From Lithobates sylvaticus (Eukaryota; Chordata; Amphibia; Anura; Ranidae), in assembly GCA_028564925.1 (NCBI GenBank), contig CM053031.1:100242888-100306887 (forward strand): 64,000 nucleotides of DNA, written 5' to 3'. Shown here in pieces: positions 36,331 through 49,000 of the stretch (position 1 is its first letter; the number at the start of each line of letters is the position of its first letter). The position numbers were made by a program, and so were the translations under genes. A model generated the notes under the pieces. That model was not told where the DNA came from. It worked only from the letters and a program-made list of their open reading frames with translations, and made no database searches.

Positions 36331-36828
36331 TTTAAAGTGATATTAAAGTTTTGTTTTTTATTAAATAAATAAAATAATAACAAACATGTTATACTTACCT
36401 GCTCTATGTAATGGTTTTGCACAGAGCAGCCAAGATCCTGCTCTTCTCGGGTCCCACATTGGCACTCCTGGCTCCTCCATCCTGCTGGGTGCTCCTGCAG
36501 CAAGCAGCTCACTATGGGGCACCCGAGCTGAGCCGCTGCTCTGTGTGTCTATTCACACGGTTCAGCCCCACCCTTCCATATCCTGATTGGCTCATTGGCT
36601 GTGATTGACAGCAGCAGGAGGCCAATGGCTCCCACTGCTTCCAAAAGCCAATCAGGAGTATGAGTCCCCGGAGAGGCAAGGCTGTCCTGAATATCGCTGG
36701 ATTGAGAGGGGCTTAGGTAAGTATTAGGGAGGAGCTGGGGAGGGGCTGCTTCACACAGAAGGTTTTTTACCTTCATGCATAGGAATGCATGAAGGTAAAA
36801 AAACTTGTACCTTTACAACCACTTTAAA
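36331..36828. mobile_element. MITE, TTTAAAGTGGTTGTAAAG family (copy 2)
   Basis: Left tttaaagtgatattaaag and right ctttacaaccactttaaa are inverse ends. Subterminal hairpin ttttttaccttcatgcat with its inverse lies near the right end. The interior carries atacttacctgctc at 36,390 and gtaagtatt near 36,718, which on the appropriate strand read as strong splice-donor sequences. Confidence 0.8.
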
Positions 36829-37283
36829 GGGGTTGTAAAGTCAGAAGGTTTTTTATCTTAATGCATTCTATGCATTAAGATAAAAAAAACCTTCTGTGTG
36901 CAGCAGCCACCCTCCAGCAGCCCCTAATACTTATCTGAGCCCCATCTTCCTCCAGCGATGCCCACGAGTTCCTCGGCCATCCGGGACTCTCCTCCTGATC
37001 GGCTGAGACACAGCAGTGGCACCATTGACTCCCGCTTCTGTCAATCAAAGTTTGTTAGCCAATCAGGAGAAAATGGGGGTGGGGCAGAAATGGGGCTCTG
37101 TGCCTGAATGGACACAGGGAGCTGTGGCTCAGCTCGGGTGCCCCCACAGCAAGCTGCTTGCTGTGGGGGCACTTAACAGAAGGAAGGGGCCAGGAGAGCA
37201 GAAGAGGGGGATCTGGGCTGCCCTGTGCAAAAAAGTTTGTTATTTAAAGAGAAAAAAACAAAACTAGACTTTACAATCGCTTT
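36825..37283. mobile_element. MITE, TTTAAAGTGGTTGTAAAG family (copy 3, inverted)
   Basis: Shares or abuts the terminal TTTAAAG of the previous copy and runs to ctttacaatcgcttt. Subterminal hairpin ttttttatcttaatgcat. Sequence order is inverted relative to copy 2, so the two form a head-to-head pair. Non-coding. Confidence 0.75.
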
Positions 37284-37395
37284 TTGCTATATTGTCCAAG
37301 TACTGATGAAGGAAAGGGGGGTTGCCCTGAAACACATTGGAAGTATTTTTGCCTGTTATTACGTCTAATAATGGCAACAAAGAATCAAGGACTCT

Positions 37396-37803
37396 TAATG
37401 CCGCGTACACGCGACCAGACTTTCCATCAGAATAAACTCTGACGGTCTTTCTGATGGAGTTCCGACGGAGTTCCGAGAAACGGACTTGCCTACACACGAT
37501 CACACCAAAGTCCGTTCGTTTAGAACATGATGACGTATGATGGGACTAGAAAAGGAAGTTGAATAGCCAGTAGCCAATAGCTGCCCTTGCGTCGTTTTTG
37601 GTCTGTCGGAATAGCATACAGACAAACGGTTTTCCCGATAGGAATTGATTCCGTCGGAAAGATTTAAAACATGTTCTATTTCTAGGTCCGTCAGAATTTT
37701 TGAAAAAAAAAAGTCAGATAAAGCCCACACACGATCAGAATATCGAAATTATTCTGTCGGACCATTCCTGACGGAAAGTCCAGTCCTGTGTACGTGGCAT
37801 AAG
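37396..37803. mobile_element. MITE with TGCCGCGTACACGCGACC ends
   Basis: Left tgccgcgtacacgcgacc pairs with right tgtgtacgtggca, and both sides are followed or preceded by TAA. Interior motifs tagccagtagccaatagctg and catgttctatttcta recur in the copy at 57,626-58,026. A 3-bp TAA duplication would suit the PIF/Harbinger group, but the second copy does not confirm it. Non-coding. Confidence 0.8.
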
Positions 37804-40474
37804 ACTATCATTTGGAGCTTTCTTTTTCAAGGGTTTTTATTTTTGTCTGTGTTGTGAGACTTTTTATCTACTGCTGTTTCTGTGACAATATTAACATTTT
37901 AGATTGCCCTTCACTATTTGTCTCTGATAAGGGTAAATTTTAATTCACCGAAAGAAAAAACTGCCAGCTCTTCCCCATTTATCCCCAAAGCTAGAAAATA
38001 GAGTGCAGTTTCACTTTAATGGCATATAAACATACTGTAAGTCTGGTCAGGATAAATCTGAAACATTTTTCATAATCCACCCTAAAATATAAAGAAGAAA
38101 TTATATTTTATTTTACACATTATGTAATGTTCAGAAACTGAGTCAACCACAAGTGTCTCATTCTATACATACACAGCTTATTACAGAGATCCACTTCACT
38201 TGCTCTGTATGAATGATGCAGTTCCCTGTAACTTTTCTTTGCTGATATATTACATAATGACAACCATTCATATATACTGTTTCGGAATGCACAGTACAAT
38301 TTCTTCATTCCTAAAATTGCTGCATCGCTTTTCTTTATTTAAAGGCGTAACAGTAGGATCGACAACTGTTTGGTACATGACATTTCGTTTTATTAAGTTT
38401 TAGCGGTTGACTACGTTGCTTATTTTGGCCAATATGTCTTTATAGAATACAGATACATCCTGTATCCTGCACCTGAACTGTAAAACAACAAAATCTCTAT
38501 TCATCGTAACAGGATCAGCGGCTACTACTAACAGTTCAATGAAAATGGACAAATATTATGTCATATAAAAATTTTATGAAGCCTGTATGCATGGACATCT
38601 GTGAAGTCATAAAGGTTTCATACATGTCTCCTTCTTTATCAAAGTTTCTTAATCTGTTAGTGTGCTCATTTGCATATCTTCACCCAGCATTCCTGGTTGC
38701 TGTAGAAACACAGTATCCTGGGAGTTTCTGTAGTCAAAGCAGGATTCTGTCTTGGCAATTTCAAATGTAGTTGTGCTCATAAGTGTTCTTTATCTCGGCT
38801 ATACTTTGTACACTCAAGGATTTTATCACTTTTTATCTAGCTTGAATGTCTGGCATGTAGACATGTTTCTGGCTGGCTTTGCAGAGCAGATCTATCCCAA
38901 AGAGACTGGCATGAGTATTTTTATGTAAATGTGGATGTTACTGCTTTCACAAAACAGCTATGTGACACAAGTCTAATTTGTATGTAACAAATATGTTGTG
39001 TAGCCGTCTTATTCTATTGTAAATCTTTTGAAAGTATTTGGTGAAGTTCAGCACAGTGAACAGCTAAAATGCAAAAGACAATGACCTTTGGCAACCAATC
39101 AGATTTATGCTTTTTAAAGTGGGAGGACTGGAACGTGGGTTTTATACTGTACTTTGGAGATGCCCACTTTTATAAAAAAATTTGATGAAGGGAGTTATTT
39201 GTATTGCAGCAATTCTGGGTCATGTCTTTTCCCTTTGGCATAGCTCCTAACTGTCCCAGATTTTTAGGGACTGTCCTTTCAAAGGTTGTTTCACAGTGCT
39301 AAGCCTTTATCCAATTTCTAAATCTCTTCATTTGTAAATTCCAGAAGCCGGTATAAAGGAATAGTAGTGGTAAAAAAAAAAAAACTTGTGGGTTTAACTA
39401 ATAATGTTTTTGGTATAATTCTCCTTTAAGGGGTGTGGCAGGGTTGTGTGTCCTATGCCTACATACTTTTGCTTATAGGTGTCCCTTGTTCCCATCTCAA
39501 AAAGTTGGGAGATATACTTTGGAATTGCAGATCATATACTTATGGTATAGCACATAGCACAGTCTAGTGCAGACAGACATTCTCAACCAGGTTTCCATGG
39601 GAGCTAAGGGTTCCTCCAGATGGGTTCCTTGAGTCGTGGCTGATTGATCTCACATCTTGGAAGTGCCTCCATAGTTCCAGGCTAATGCTGCATGGCAAAG
39701 TCAGCTACAAGACACCAATGACCTTTTTTTGTCTGTATGTATGGGACTATTCCAACCAATTTAAGGGACATTTGATTGCTGATCCCCAATGAATTGCTTT
39801 TATGAGGTATTACCAAAGACATGACATTTTTTTCAATGGTTTCTCTATGGTAAAACAGCTGGAAAAGAGTGGTCTAGTATATTAAGTGAAGTGTCTCATC
39901 TGCAATAGTTGAGGGGAGCCACACTTGCATACTAAGGATTAATCTTTCTGCATTTCAGTTACTCTTAGGGGCACATGGACCCCAAAACAATCAACATTTA
40001 GGCTAGAGTGGGGGGCATTCTGCAGTTTTTCTCTTAAATATTGGAAATAGCAATGTACAGAATGTTGTAACCCATCTCTCTCACAGATCTAACTTTTCTA
40101 AGGAATAAAACTGGATTTCCCTAATGGACGCACATAGAATGCCACTTCTTAGTTTGAGCAGTAATTTATTATTATTTGTAAAATTCCAAAACACTGAATT
40201 TATAATATTTGATTCATACATTGTACAATGGAAGGAGCAGGACTTACAGCTAGCAGGGAGCAAGACTTAATCCTAACTTGGGCAGCCAAGACCTTCTGCA
40301 CAGTCTTGGACTAGGATCCAAGGATCTCCATGGGCACACAGAAATCAATTTGAAGGTAGTGTCTTCACTTCAGCGCTATACCTACACTGGAAAAACTTTA
40401 GACCAGATCAGGTTCACTTGCATGCCTGGTACGCATAATCTTTTTCTTGCTGTTTTATCTGACACCTTAATAAA
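37804..40474. other. Single-copy non-coding DNA
   Basis: No gene, tandem repeat or transposon end recognised over 2.7 kb. Confidence 0.45.
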
Positions 40475-40726
40475 TAAAGCCTGGTACACACTGTCAGCTC
40501 CGCTCGGAGCCATTCTAACTATCCGAAATTAGCGCGGCAATCACCCCTGCTGAGCTGTAGTGTTCTGACAGGGGCCCCCAGTGCTGAGAGCACTGATCAG
40601 GAGTCGGACAGCCAAACGGCCGGCTTCTATTGGACAGGGTGGCATACACATGGGCTGAATGTAGGCCGGGCTTTTTTTTTAACTGGCCGATGTCTCCTGA
40701 CATTCGGCCTGTGTGTACGGGGCTTA
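40475..40726. mobile_element. Short MITE (TAAAGCCTGGTACACAC ends)
   Basis: Left taaagcctggtacacac pairs with right gtgtgtacggggctta. About 250 bp, with an internal hairpin around gtcggacagcc and ggctgaatg. Non-coding. Confidence 0.75.
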
Positions 40727-42497
40727 AGGCCTTTCATGATGCTCCAGAATGCATTAACACCTGGATGACAATCTGAAACCATGAAAAGGTAGACTGGGTT
40801 CCCATGTGCATTCCAAGCATTCATTTTCAGTTTGGAGCGGAGCATACCTTTGCATCAGTCGGATCATTTGTACTGCTGGAATTAGGAGCAGACACCAGTC
40901 CCTTTGATCACTGTGATTCAGCTAAATCTGGATAAGGAATGCCTCCCCACTGTCCAAACGTTAGTTTAATCCAACAAAAAGCCAATGGCAAAAAATAATA
41001 ATTGAGAAGGGTTCAATGCCTCACACAGCTTGCAGGATTCTGATATCGGTATCTTTATTATTTGCTTCTTTCATTGTATCAAATGATCTAAGGTCTGGTA
41101 ACTTGGTAACAGCTTTTCATGTGTTACACAACTGCAAGGAACAACAAAAATCCAGAGTGAAAAAAGACCTTTCATTTGACTCGATGTTTAAGTCTTACGT
41201 GACTTGCACATGTAATTTCTAGCATTGGACTTTAGCAGCCCTGTAATTACTAAGGACAACCACTAATTATTTTACAAATTCTTGTACAGTGGTGAAGTGT
41301 TACTTCACTTAGCAGTGAGGAAACTCACTTTGTTTTCATAAATAAGGATGAGACACTAGCCTTTTATTGTCTGTGTTACAGACGGTATTAATAAATTCAA
41401 CGTGATGGACCCTTTAACCCTCCTTTCCATTTTCAACCCAGTTTGCAGACCTTGAATAAACTGGATTGGGAGCCAGATGGCAGCCCTTGCAGAGATTTAT
41501 GTGACTTCATGTATTTATGAGAGCTTGGTGTACCTCCTGCCAAGGAAAAGTCATAAATATTTGCACAGGGAGGGCTGTTGTGCCACATTGGCTCAATGTC
41601 ACAGGTAGTGGAGGATTCATAGAAGGTTGTAATGCCAGTCCTCCATTTTATGTTAATTTGCCTATCCACATAAGCCTATTTGCAATGTACACTGGCAATG
41701 CTAAATGCATAGTAAACATTGGAAATGAAAATTTAGAAAAACTGTACACACAAAAAGGATATTGCTGAAACCAGAGAAGGTTTGAACAGAAAAACATGCC
41801 GTTATTGGTAATTTCCATTTGCTTAAGGAGATCTTTTGCACATATCATACCAACTCTTAAAGTGTATTTTATCTTAACACTTCAGATTTCTGATTTGTGT
41901 CTGTGGTACCATGTACTTGTATTACAAAGTATCCTGTTCTATTTGTGTTTCTTCCTTTGTGGTCCTGCCAATTCCCCTGCTTTCCTATTGCAAACTGACC
42001 GCACTAGGCATGAAAGCACATCCTTTCCAGCATGGTCTCTGTCCTCCAATGGCCAAGACTTGTGCTGACACGCCCCCTGCATAGTTACCCTGTTTCCTGC
42101 TGACACCCCCCCCCCCCCAGTAGTTTCTACTCCCACCTCTCCAAGCCCCCTATGCAGCTGAGAACAGAGGTCATGCATGTGATCATTTATAAAAACAGGA
42201 AAAAAAGGTATTTATATTTTTTTGTATCTATGCACAAATATTTGGCCTTTCATTTCTATTTTAAACTGAATAGGTTGTTTTACAAAGTAAGGGTTCACAT
42301 ATAGGCTAAGAGGGCTAACTCATTTCAACTATCCTGGACATGCTCCTTTGCAAAAAAAAAATGAAAGGGTCAGTATACAACTAAGAATCAAACTAAGGAA
42401 AAAATACACTAATACAAAGAATACTAAATGAAAACATTAACCAATTCAATACAGGGTCAATTGTCTATATGCTGGGCAGGAAGTGGATAAATTACCT
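40727..42497. other. Single-copy non-coding DNA
   Basis: No gene recognised. A C homopolymer lies at about 42,106-42,118. Confidence 0.45.
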
Positions 42498-42830
42498 TAA
42501 GCCCAGGTCCACACTTTTGCAAACACGACATCACATGTGATTCGCACCTGCACTGTGGTGCCAATCACATGCAATGTCTGTGCAATGCTAGTGCAACCAT
42601 ACTGTTGTATGACTGCACTCGCATTGGATTCGCAGGAAAATAATGCAGGGACTTTTTTTTGTCCACACTGTAATCGGATCGCATTGGTGTTTTCACACCC
42701 AATCCTTTATACCTAAAAACTCTCCTTCCAAGCACATTCCATTCACACCCGAGCGTAGCAGTAACGCACATTCCCGATCAAGTTTTTTTTGTTTTTCCCA
42801 AGTAAACACGCGTCTTGCATAGGACTGCCC
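42498..42830. repeat. Partial MITE (AGCCCAGGTCCACACT end)
   Basis: The left end aagcccaggtccacactttt matches the 14,006-14,310 element, followed by similar gcgaatc/gcaatc-rich sequence. The right terminus is not recognised. Confidence 0.5.
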
Positions 42831-43206
42831 ATTAACTTGCATTTGATCTTTTTAGCTACCTGTAAGGAGGTGGTCCCAATAACAAAAGTAGGGAACATTC
42901 TTCTCACTGACCATCACACTTACTGTAAGTGTCATGAGTTGAAGAAATAGTAATTTTTAGCAGGGGTTCCCTGAGACTGGAAAGCTATTTCAAGGGTTCT
43001 TCTGTGTTGAAAATATTGCGAATGTATGGTCTAGAGTCCTGAAGATCTGCCCATAGTTTTGCTTTTTTGTGGGTCTTAATGGTATGAACTGTCTACTTCA
43101 TCAGGGTGATCTATCCTATTCCCAGGGTTTCTACTTGGTTTATTCCAGGCAAACATGCTATTTTTTTTTTTTTATGGTGCTGGGATTTTTGGGAATTTTA
43201 AAATAA

Positions 43207-43455
43207 AGACCCATGTATAGCAGCTGTGGTTTCCATTTTTCCTTGTGATAAATGTGATAACTCTGCCAGATACTATCACACAAGCCTGTAAAATTACCTG
43301 TAAATAACTATAAAGTTATTATACTGCAATTATTCTTAGGATTATAGAACAGAAACCCATGAATAGCAGCTGTGGTTTCCAGTGTTCCCTTGTGTTAGAC
43401 GTGATAACTGTGCCAGACAGATACCATCACACCAAGGCTGTAAAATTACCTATTG
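43207..43455 (+). repeat. Diverged tandem duplication, about 142-bp period
   Basis: The segment with atagcagctgtggtttcca, gtgataac and ctgtaaaattacct occurs at about 43,215-43,310 and again at about 43,357-43,455 with scattered substitutions. Confidence 0.75.
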
Positions 43456-43896
43456 TTAATTCCTTGCAAAACTTAATTATATAACAAAAAGCAAGATATT
43501 TATCTTTTTAATATCCAATTACTTTTCCCTATCTGGAGCATAACGCGTGAGTCACTGTAAGAAAACTGAATGAGCAATACTTGTAATTGAGAAGAATGCA
43601 TGTACTGCACAACCTCAGATGGAAAAGTGTTTGCCAGATGTTATCTACAAGTACATTCAAACTACGTGAAATGTTTTGGTCTTTGGGGCGTTTTCAATAA
43701 GGTGCAAAAAAAACTGATAATATGCAAAATTAAACCATTGAGTTTTTTAATTAAAGGGAATCCTTACTGACAGATATACAAGTTGCCACTGCTTCTCATT
43801 ATGTAAATGCTGGTTTCCATACTGGCCCCCTGACTTCAATACTTTAAATTATTAACCAAGAATGAGTAAACATATAGCTAGGCAACTAGTACTTGT

Positions 43897-45000
43897 TTAG
43901 TGTTACTAAAGGCAAAACTTTTTTCTTAATTTTGGATAGCAAAAGGGGGGGGGGGGGGTGTTATGGCCCCCGGTAATTTTTTTTACCATTGGTGAGATTT
44001 CCCTCTGCTTCCTGTCCATGAGCCAAAACAGGAAGTGAGAGGAAATCCCTGCAAAGTGAAGGAATCCTGGTGTGCCACCAGAACTAGTATCCCCAAGTGT
44101 AGTATCTGTTCTTATCAGTGCCAGTAGGGGTGCTATGCCATCATTCTGGCATTTTTGTAGGAATGGATGGCTGTACAGTATCCTTGCTGGTATGATGGAG
44201 GCTCTGAAGGCTAGTATTGGCTGGAACAGAAACCAGGACACCCAGGAGATTGGCCCCACGGAAGTAATTCCCCCCAAAAGACTGGAGTGGCCCAGTGCCT
44301 TCCTAATTTGAATGGGTCTACCATGTCTGGCTATGGGCTGGGAAGGCAGAGAATCTGCAGTGTCAGTGCTCCCTGGGAGTTGGTCACCCCAGCGGTGCTC
44401 TTAGTAGCACCTGGGATTGGGAACCCCACATGTGTGAAAAGGCACAAGGTCACAGCACTAAAGCTTTTTCTGCACTAGGACTTTTGGCTAAGTCTGGGGT
44501 AATGTTTGTTACCAGGCCCAAAGGCCTAGCCTTTGCTCACGCACTATTTATTTAATTTATTTTTCGCTTTACATTTTTTTCACTTTGCACTTTTGTTTGT
44601 GTTTCTTTCACCAGTTGCAGAATGTGCGTCCTAGGACCTACCCTGAAGTCTAGGGGAAGGATGTATGGCCATTAGGTTTCTTCCTCCCCTGAACTGGGGG
44701 GTCTCTCTTCGGGAAAGCCCCTCACCCAGTGCTCATTGGTCGGCTTCAGCTGACAATGAAGGAGAGGGTTACGCTAGGCCTTTTGGCCAGGTGGACCATG
44801 TTTGAACCTTGTTCCTTTCAGAAGCCTTGCTCACCAGGTGTTCAGGGTAAGGTCCTATTCTTTTGGGTGGGGGGTGGACAAGAGATACACCCTTTAGTTG
44901 ACTTTTTTGTGTGTGTACATATACACTTTTTGTACACTTCCAAGTTTTTTTTCCCCACTTTTCTGCACCACCACCGATTCAATTAAAATAAAAAAGTATC
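43897..45000. repeat. Dispersed repeat block containing U2 snRNA-like sequence
   Basis: The left edge (gttactaaaggcaaaac, then attttggatagc) resembles the 17.25-kb repeat. The block includes a G homopolymer (about 43,946-43,958), the exact U2 match at 44,094-44,119 and weaker U2-like strings at 44,479-44,492 and 44,777-44,788. No coding frame convinces. May be several repeats side by side. Confidence 0.45.
44094..44119 (+). other. U2 snRNA fragment (nt 28-53)
   Basis: The 26 bases caagtgtagtatctgttctt followed by atcagt are identical to nucleotides 28-53 of vertebrate U2 snRNA as I recall it, including the GUAGUA branch-site recognition stretch. The preceding 27 and following bases do not match U2, so this is a captured or retroposed piece and not a U2 gene. 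A chance match of this length is very unlikely. Confidence 0.8.
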
Positions 45001-45027
45001 CCCTTTGGAAGATTTCCCCTCTATAAG

Positions 45028-45370
45028 GCCTCTTTCACAAGGGCACCTCCGTTTTGCAGATTCTGCATGCTTAGTGGGGGATTGCTCCGCTGATCTCCGC
45101 TGAGCAGGCGGGTGACAGGTCATGTTCGCTCCACTGTGCAGAGTGGACATGGACAGAGTCACGTTCTCCTCTATGGGGACATTGGATGGAAATGGACCGC
45201 CTGTTCATTTTCACCCGATCCTATCCAATCCCATCTGCCAGATGGATAGAAAATAGGACCACCATCCATCTGAATTTTGCAGGCAGGATTGGATGGTGGC
45301 CGTTGTCAGCAGACATGTGTCCGCTGACATCCGTTGATCCATAGAGACTGCAAGGTCCGATCAGGTCTGC
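45028..45370. repeat. MITE-like repeat
   Basis: Starts aaggcctctttcacaagggc and ends near gtccctttcacactgcagc. GC-rich with several ccgctga/tcagcgg-like inverted bits. Abuts the palindromic MITE that was hit by the hAT element. Confidence 0.45.
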
Positions 45371-45535
45371 CTTAGGTCCCTTTCACACTGCAGCAAATTG
45401 AGAGTTGCGCGATTTTACGGCCATGATTTTGACGTGATTGGGCCTCGATTTTGACTCGATTTTAGGGAATGCCTGTGTAAACTTGAGGTCTATGGACCTC
45501 AACTCGCATCAAAGTTGGACCAAAGTAGTACAGGG
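45371..45535. mobile_element. Palindromic MITE, left half (interrupted)
   Basis: Contains gcgattttacggccatg, gaggtctatggacctc and ends ccaaagtagtacaggg. Its continuation lies at 55,247, after the 9.7-kb hAT. The rejoined centre resembles ccaaaagtagtacaggaact of the MITE at 14.0 kb. Confidence 0.7.
45528..45535 (+). repeat. hAT target-site duplication, left
   Basis: gtacaggg, identical to 55,239-55,246. Eight-base duplications are diagnostic of hAT insertion. Confidence 0.95.
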
Positions 45536-45545
45536 TAAGGATGGG

Positions 45546-45587
45546 CCCGGTGCTCGATGCGAACCCACGTTCGCATCGAGCACCGGG
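45546..45587. repeat. Terminal hairpin of the hAT head
   Basis: Perfect 19-bp arms cccggtgctcgatgcgaac and gttcgcatcgagcaccggg around a CCAC loop. The equivalent hairpin in the 2.9-kb element is at 60,626-60,667. Likely a transposase-recognition or end-structure element (inference). Confidence 0.9.
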
Positions 45588-45706
45588 CGTTCGCTCGCTC
45601 GGCGAGCCCAGAACTATTTTGGCCGCTCGCCTCACGTTCGGGTGATGCGAGCGGCCCCGCAATGCATTGCGGCCGGCGCGGCCGACGCAGTGCATTGCTG
45701 GCTGAT

Positions 45707-45847
45707 GATTGGCCAAGCATGCACTGTGACCCCGCATGCTTGGCCAATCACAGCCCCGGAAACTCGAAGAGCCATAATTGGCTACAGGCAGGACGCCTGT
45801 AGCCAATTACAGCTCAGGGGCTGTAGTACACGCCCCCCCTATAAAAC
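45707..45847 (+). promoter_or_regulatory. hAT promoter: palindromic CCAAT boxes and TATA box
   Basis: gattggccaagcatgc (45,707-45,722) is mirrored by gcatgcttggccaatc (45,734-45,749), giving CCAAT boxes on both strands. A second palindrome, attggctacaggc/gcctgtagccaat, carries another pair. The TATA-like ctataaaac lies at 45,839-45,847, predicting transcription from about 45,870 towards the transposase. The same layout, with gtataagag, occurs at about 60,911 in the 2.9-kb element. Spacing fits a pol II promoter; activity is inferred. Confidence 0.6.
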
Positions 45848-46005
45848 GCCGCCACGCCGTCTGCGCCGGTCACATGCTGTTCCGGCGCAGATTGAGCAGG
45901 CTGTTTCTGTGACACTCTGCTGCATTTAGATAGATAGAGAGAGAGATTCACTTGCAGAGATTGAGTTAGATAGATTCAGTTACAAAGATTGATTGACAAA
46001 GAGGG

Positions 46006-49000
46006 GCTTGTAGTGTGCTCGTGGCAGGCAGGCAGAGCTCCTATATTTTGTTACCAGAAGCACCTATAGGACTTGTAGTGTGTTAGTGACAGGCAGGCAG
46101 AGCTCCTATATTTTGTTACCAGAAGCACCTATAGGACTTGTAGTGTGTTAGTGGCAGGCAGGCAGAGCTCCTATATTTTGTTACCAGAAGCACCTATAGG
46201 ACTTGTAGTGTGTTAGTGGCAGGCAGGCAGAGCTCCTATATTTTGTTACCAGAAGCACCTATAGGACTTGTAGTGTGTTAGTGACAGGCAGGCAGAGCTC
46301 CTATATTTTGTTACCAGAAGCACCTATAGGACTTGTAGTGTGTTAGTGGCAGGCAGGCAGAGCTCCTATATTTTGTTACCAGAAGCACCTATAGGACTTG
46401 TAGTGTGTTAGTGGCAGGCAGAGCTCCTATATTTTGTTACCAGAAGCACCTATAGGACTTGTAGTGTGTTCGTGGCAGGCAGGCAGAGCTCCTATATTTT
46501 GTTCCCAGAGGCACCTATAGGACTTGAAGTGTGTTAGTCCCATCACACACACAGAGCTATATTTTGTTCCCAGAAGCACCTATAGGACTTGAAGTGTGTT
46601 AGTCCCATTACACACACAGAGCTATATTTTCTTCCCAGAAGCACCTATAGGACTTGAAGTGTGTTAGTCCCATTACACACACAGAGCTATATTTTCTTCC
46701 CAGAAGCACCTATAGGACTTGAAGTGTGTTAGTCCCATTACACACACAGAGCTATATTTTCTTCCCAGAAGCACCTATAGGACTTGAAGTGTGTTAGTCC
46801 CATCACACACACAGAGCTATATTTTCTTCCCAGAAGCACCTATAGGACTTGAAGTGTGTTAGTCCCATCACACACACAGAGCTATATTTTCTTCCCAGAA
46901 GCACCTATAGGACTTGAAGTGTGTTAGTCCCATCACACACACAGAGCTATATTTTCTTCCCAGAAGCACCTATAGGACTTGTAGTGTGTTAGTGGCAGGC
47001 AGGCAGAGCTCCTATATTTTGTTACCAGAAGCACCTATAGGACTTGTAGTGTGTTCGTGGCAGGCAGGCAGAGCTCCTATATTTTGTTCCCAGAGGCACC
47101 TATAGGACTTGAAGTGTGTTAGTCCCATTACACACACAGAGCTATATTTTGTTCCCAGAAGCACCTATAGGACTTGAAGTGTGTTAGTCCCATTACACAC
47201 ACAGAGCTATATTTTCTTCCCAGAAGCACCTATAGGACTTGAAGTGTGTTAGTCCCATTACACACACAGAGCTATATTTTCTTCCCAGAAGCACCTATAG
47301 GACTTGAAGTGTGTTAGTCCCATTACACACACAGAGCTATATTTTCTTCCCAGAAGCACCTATAGGACTTGAAGTGTGTTAGTCCCATCACACACACAGA
47401 GCTATATTTTCTTCCCAGAAGCACCTATAGGACTTGAAGTGTGTTAGTCCCATCACACACACAGAGCTATATTTTCTTCCCAGAAGCACCTATAGGACTT
47501 GAAGTGTGTTAGTCCCATCACACACACAGAGCTATATTTTCTTCCCAGAAGCACCTATAGGACTTGAAGTGTGTTAGTCCCATTACACACAAAGAGCTAT
47601 ACTTTGTTCCCAGAAGCACCTATAGGACTTGAAGTGTGTTAGTCCCATCACACACACAGAGCTATATTTTCTTCCCAGAAGCACCTATAGGACTTGAAGT
47701 GTGTTAGTCCCATCACACACACAGAGCTATATTTTCTTCCCAGAAGCACCTATAGGACTTGAAGTGTGTTAGTCCCATTACACACAAAGAGCTATACTTT
47801 GTTCCCAGAAGCACCTATAGGACTTGAAGTGTGTTAGTCCCATCACACACACAGAGCTATATTTTCTTCCCAGAAGCACCTATAGGACTTGAAGTGTGTT
47901 AGTCCCATCACACACACAGAGCTATATTTTCTTCCCAGAAGCACCTATAGGACTTGAAGTGTGTTAGTCCCATTACACACAAAGAGCTATACTTTGTTCC
48001 CAGAAGCACCTATAGGACTTGAAGTGTGTTAGTCCCATTACACACACAGAGCTATATTTTCTTCCCAGAAGCACCTATAGGACTTGAAGTGTGTTAGTCC
48101 CATCACACACACAGAGCTATATTTTCTTCCCAGAAGCACCTATAGGACTTGAAGTGTGTTAGTCCCATTACACACACAGAGCTATATTTTCTTCCCAGAA
48201 GCACCTATAGGACTTGAAGTGTGTTAGTCCCATTACACACACAGAGCTATATTTTGTTCCCAGAAGCACCTATAGGACTTGAAGTGTGTTAGTCCCATCA
48301 CACACACAGAGCTATATTTTGTTCCCAGAAGCACCTATAGGACTTGAAGTGTGTTAGTCCCATCACACACACAGAGCTATATTTTCTTCCCAGAAGCACC
48401 TATAGGACTTGAAGTGTGTTAGTCCCATTACACACACAGAGCTATATTTTCTTCCCAGAAGCACCTATAGGACTTGAAGTGTGTTAGTCCCATTACACAC
48501 AAAGAGCTATACTTTGTTCCCAGAAGCACCTATAGGACTTGAAGTGTGTTAGTCCCATCACACACACAGAGCTATATTTTCTTCCCAGAAGCACCTATAG
48601 GACTTGAAGTGTGTTAGTCCCATCACACACACAGAGCTATATTTTCTTCCCAGAAGCACCTATAGGACTTGAAGTGTGTTAGTCCCATTACACACAAAGA
48701 GCTATACTTTGTTCCCAGAAGCACCTATAGGACTTGAAGTGTGTTAGTCCCATCACACACACAGAGCTATATTTTCTTCCCAGAAGCACCTATAGGACTT
48801 GAAGTGTGTTAGTCCCATCACACACACAGAGCTATATTTTCTTCCCAGAAGCACCTATAGGACTTGAAGTGTGTTAGTCCCATTACACACAAAGAGCTAT
48901 ACTTTGTTCCCAGAAGCACCTATAGGACTTGAAGTGTGTTAGTCCCATTACACACACAGAGCTATATTTTCTTCCCAGAAGCACCTATAGGACTTGAAGT

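Noticed and set aside
36290-36608. Short frames across the 36-kb MITEs
   Set aside because: Confined to a non-coding inverted-repeat element; no shared protein between copies.
44094-44119. Functional U2 snRNA gene
   Set aside because: Only 26 of about 190 bases match; no 5' end, Sm site or 3' hairpins follow.
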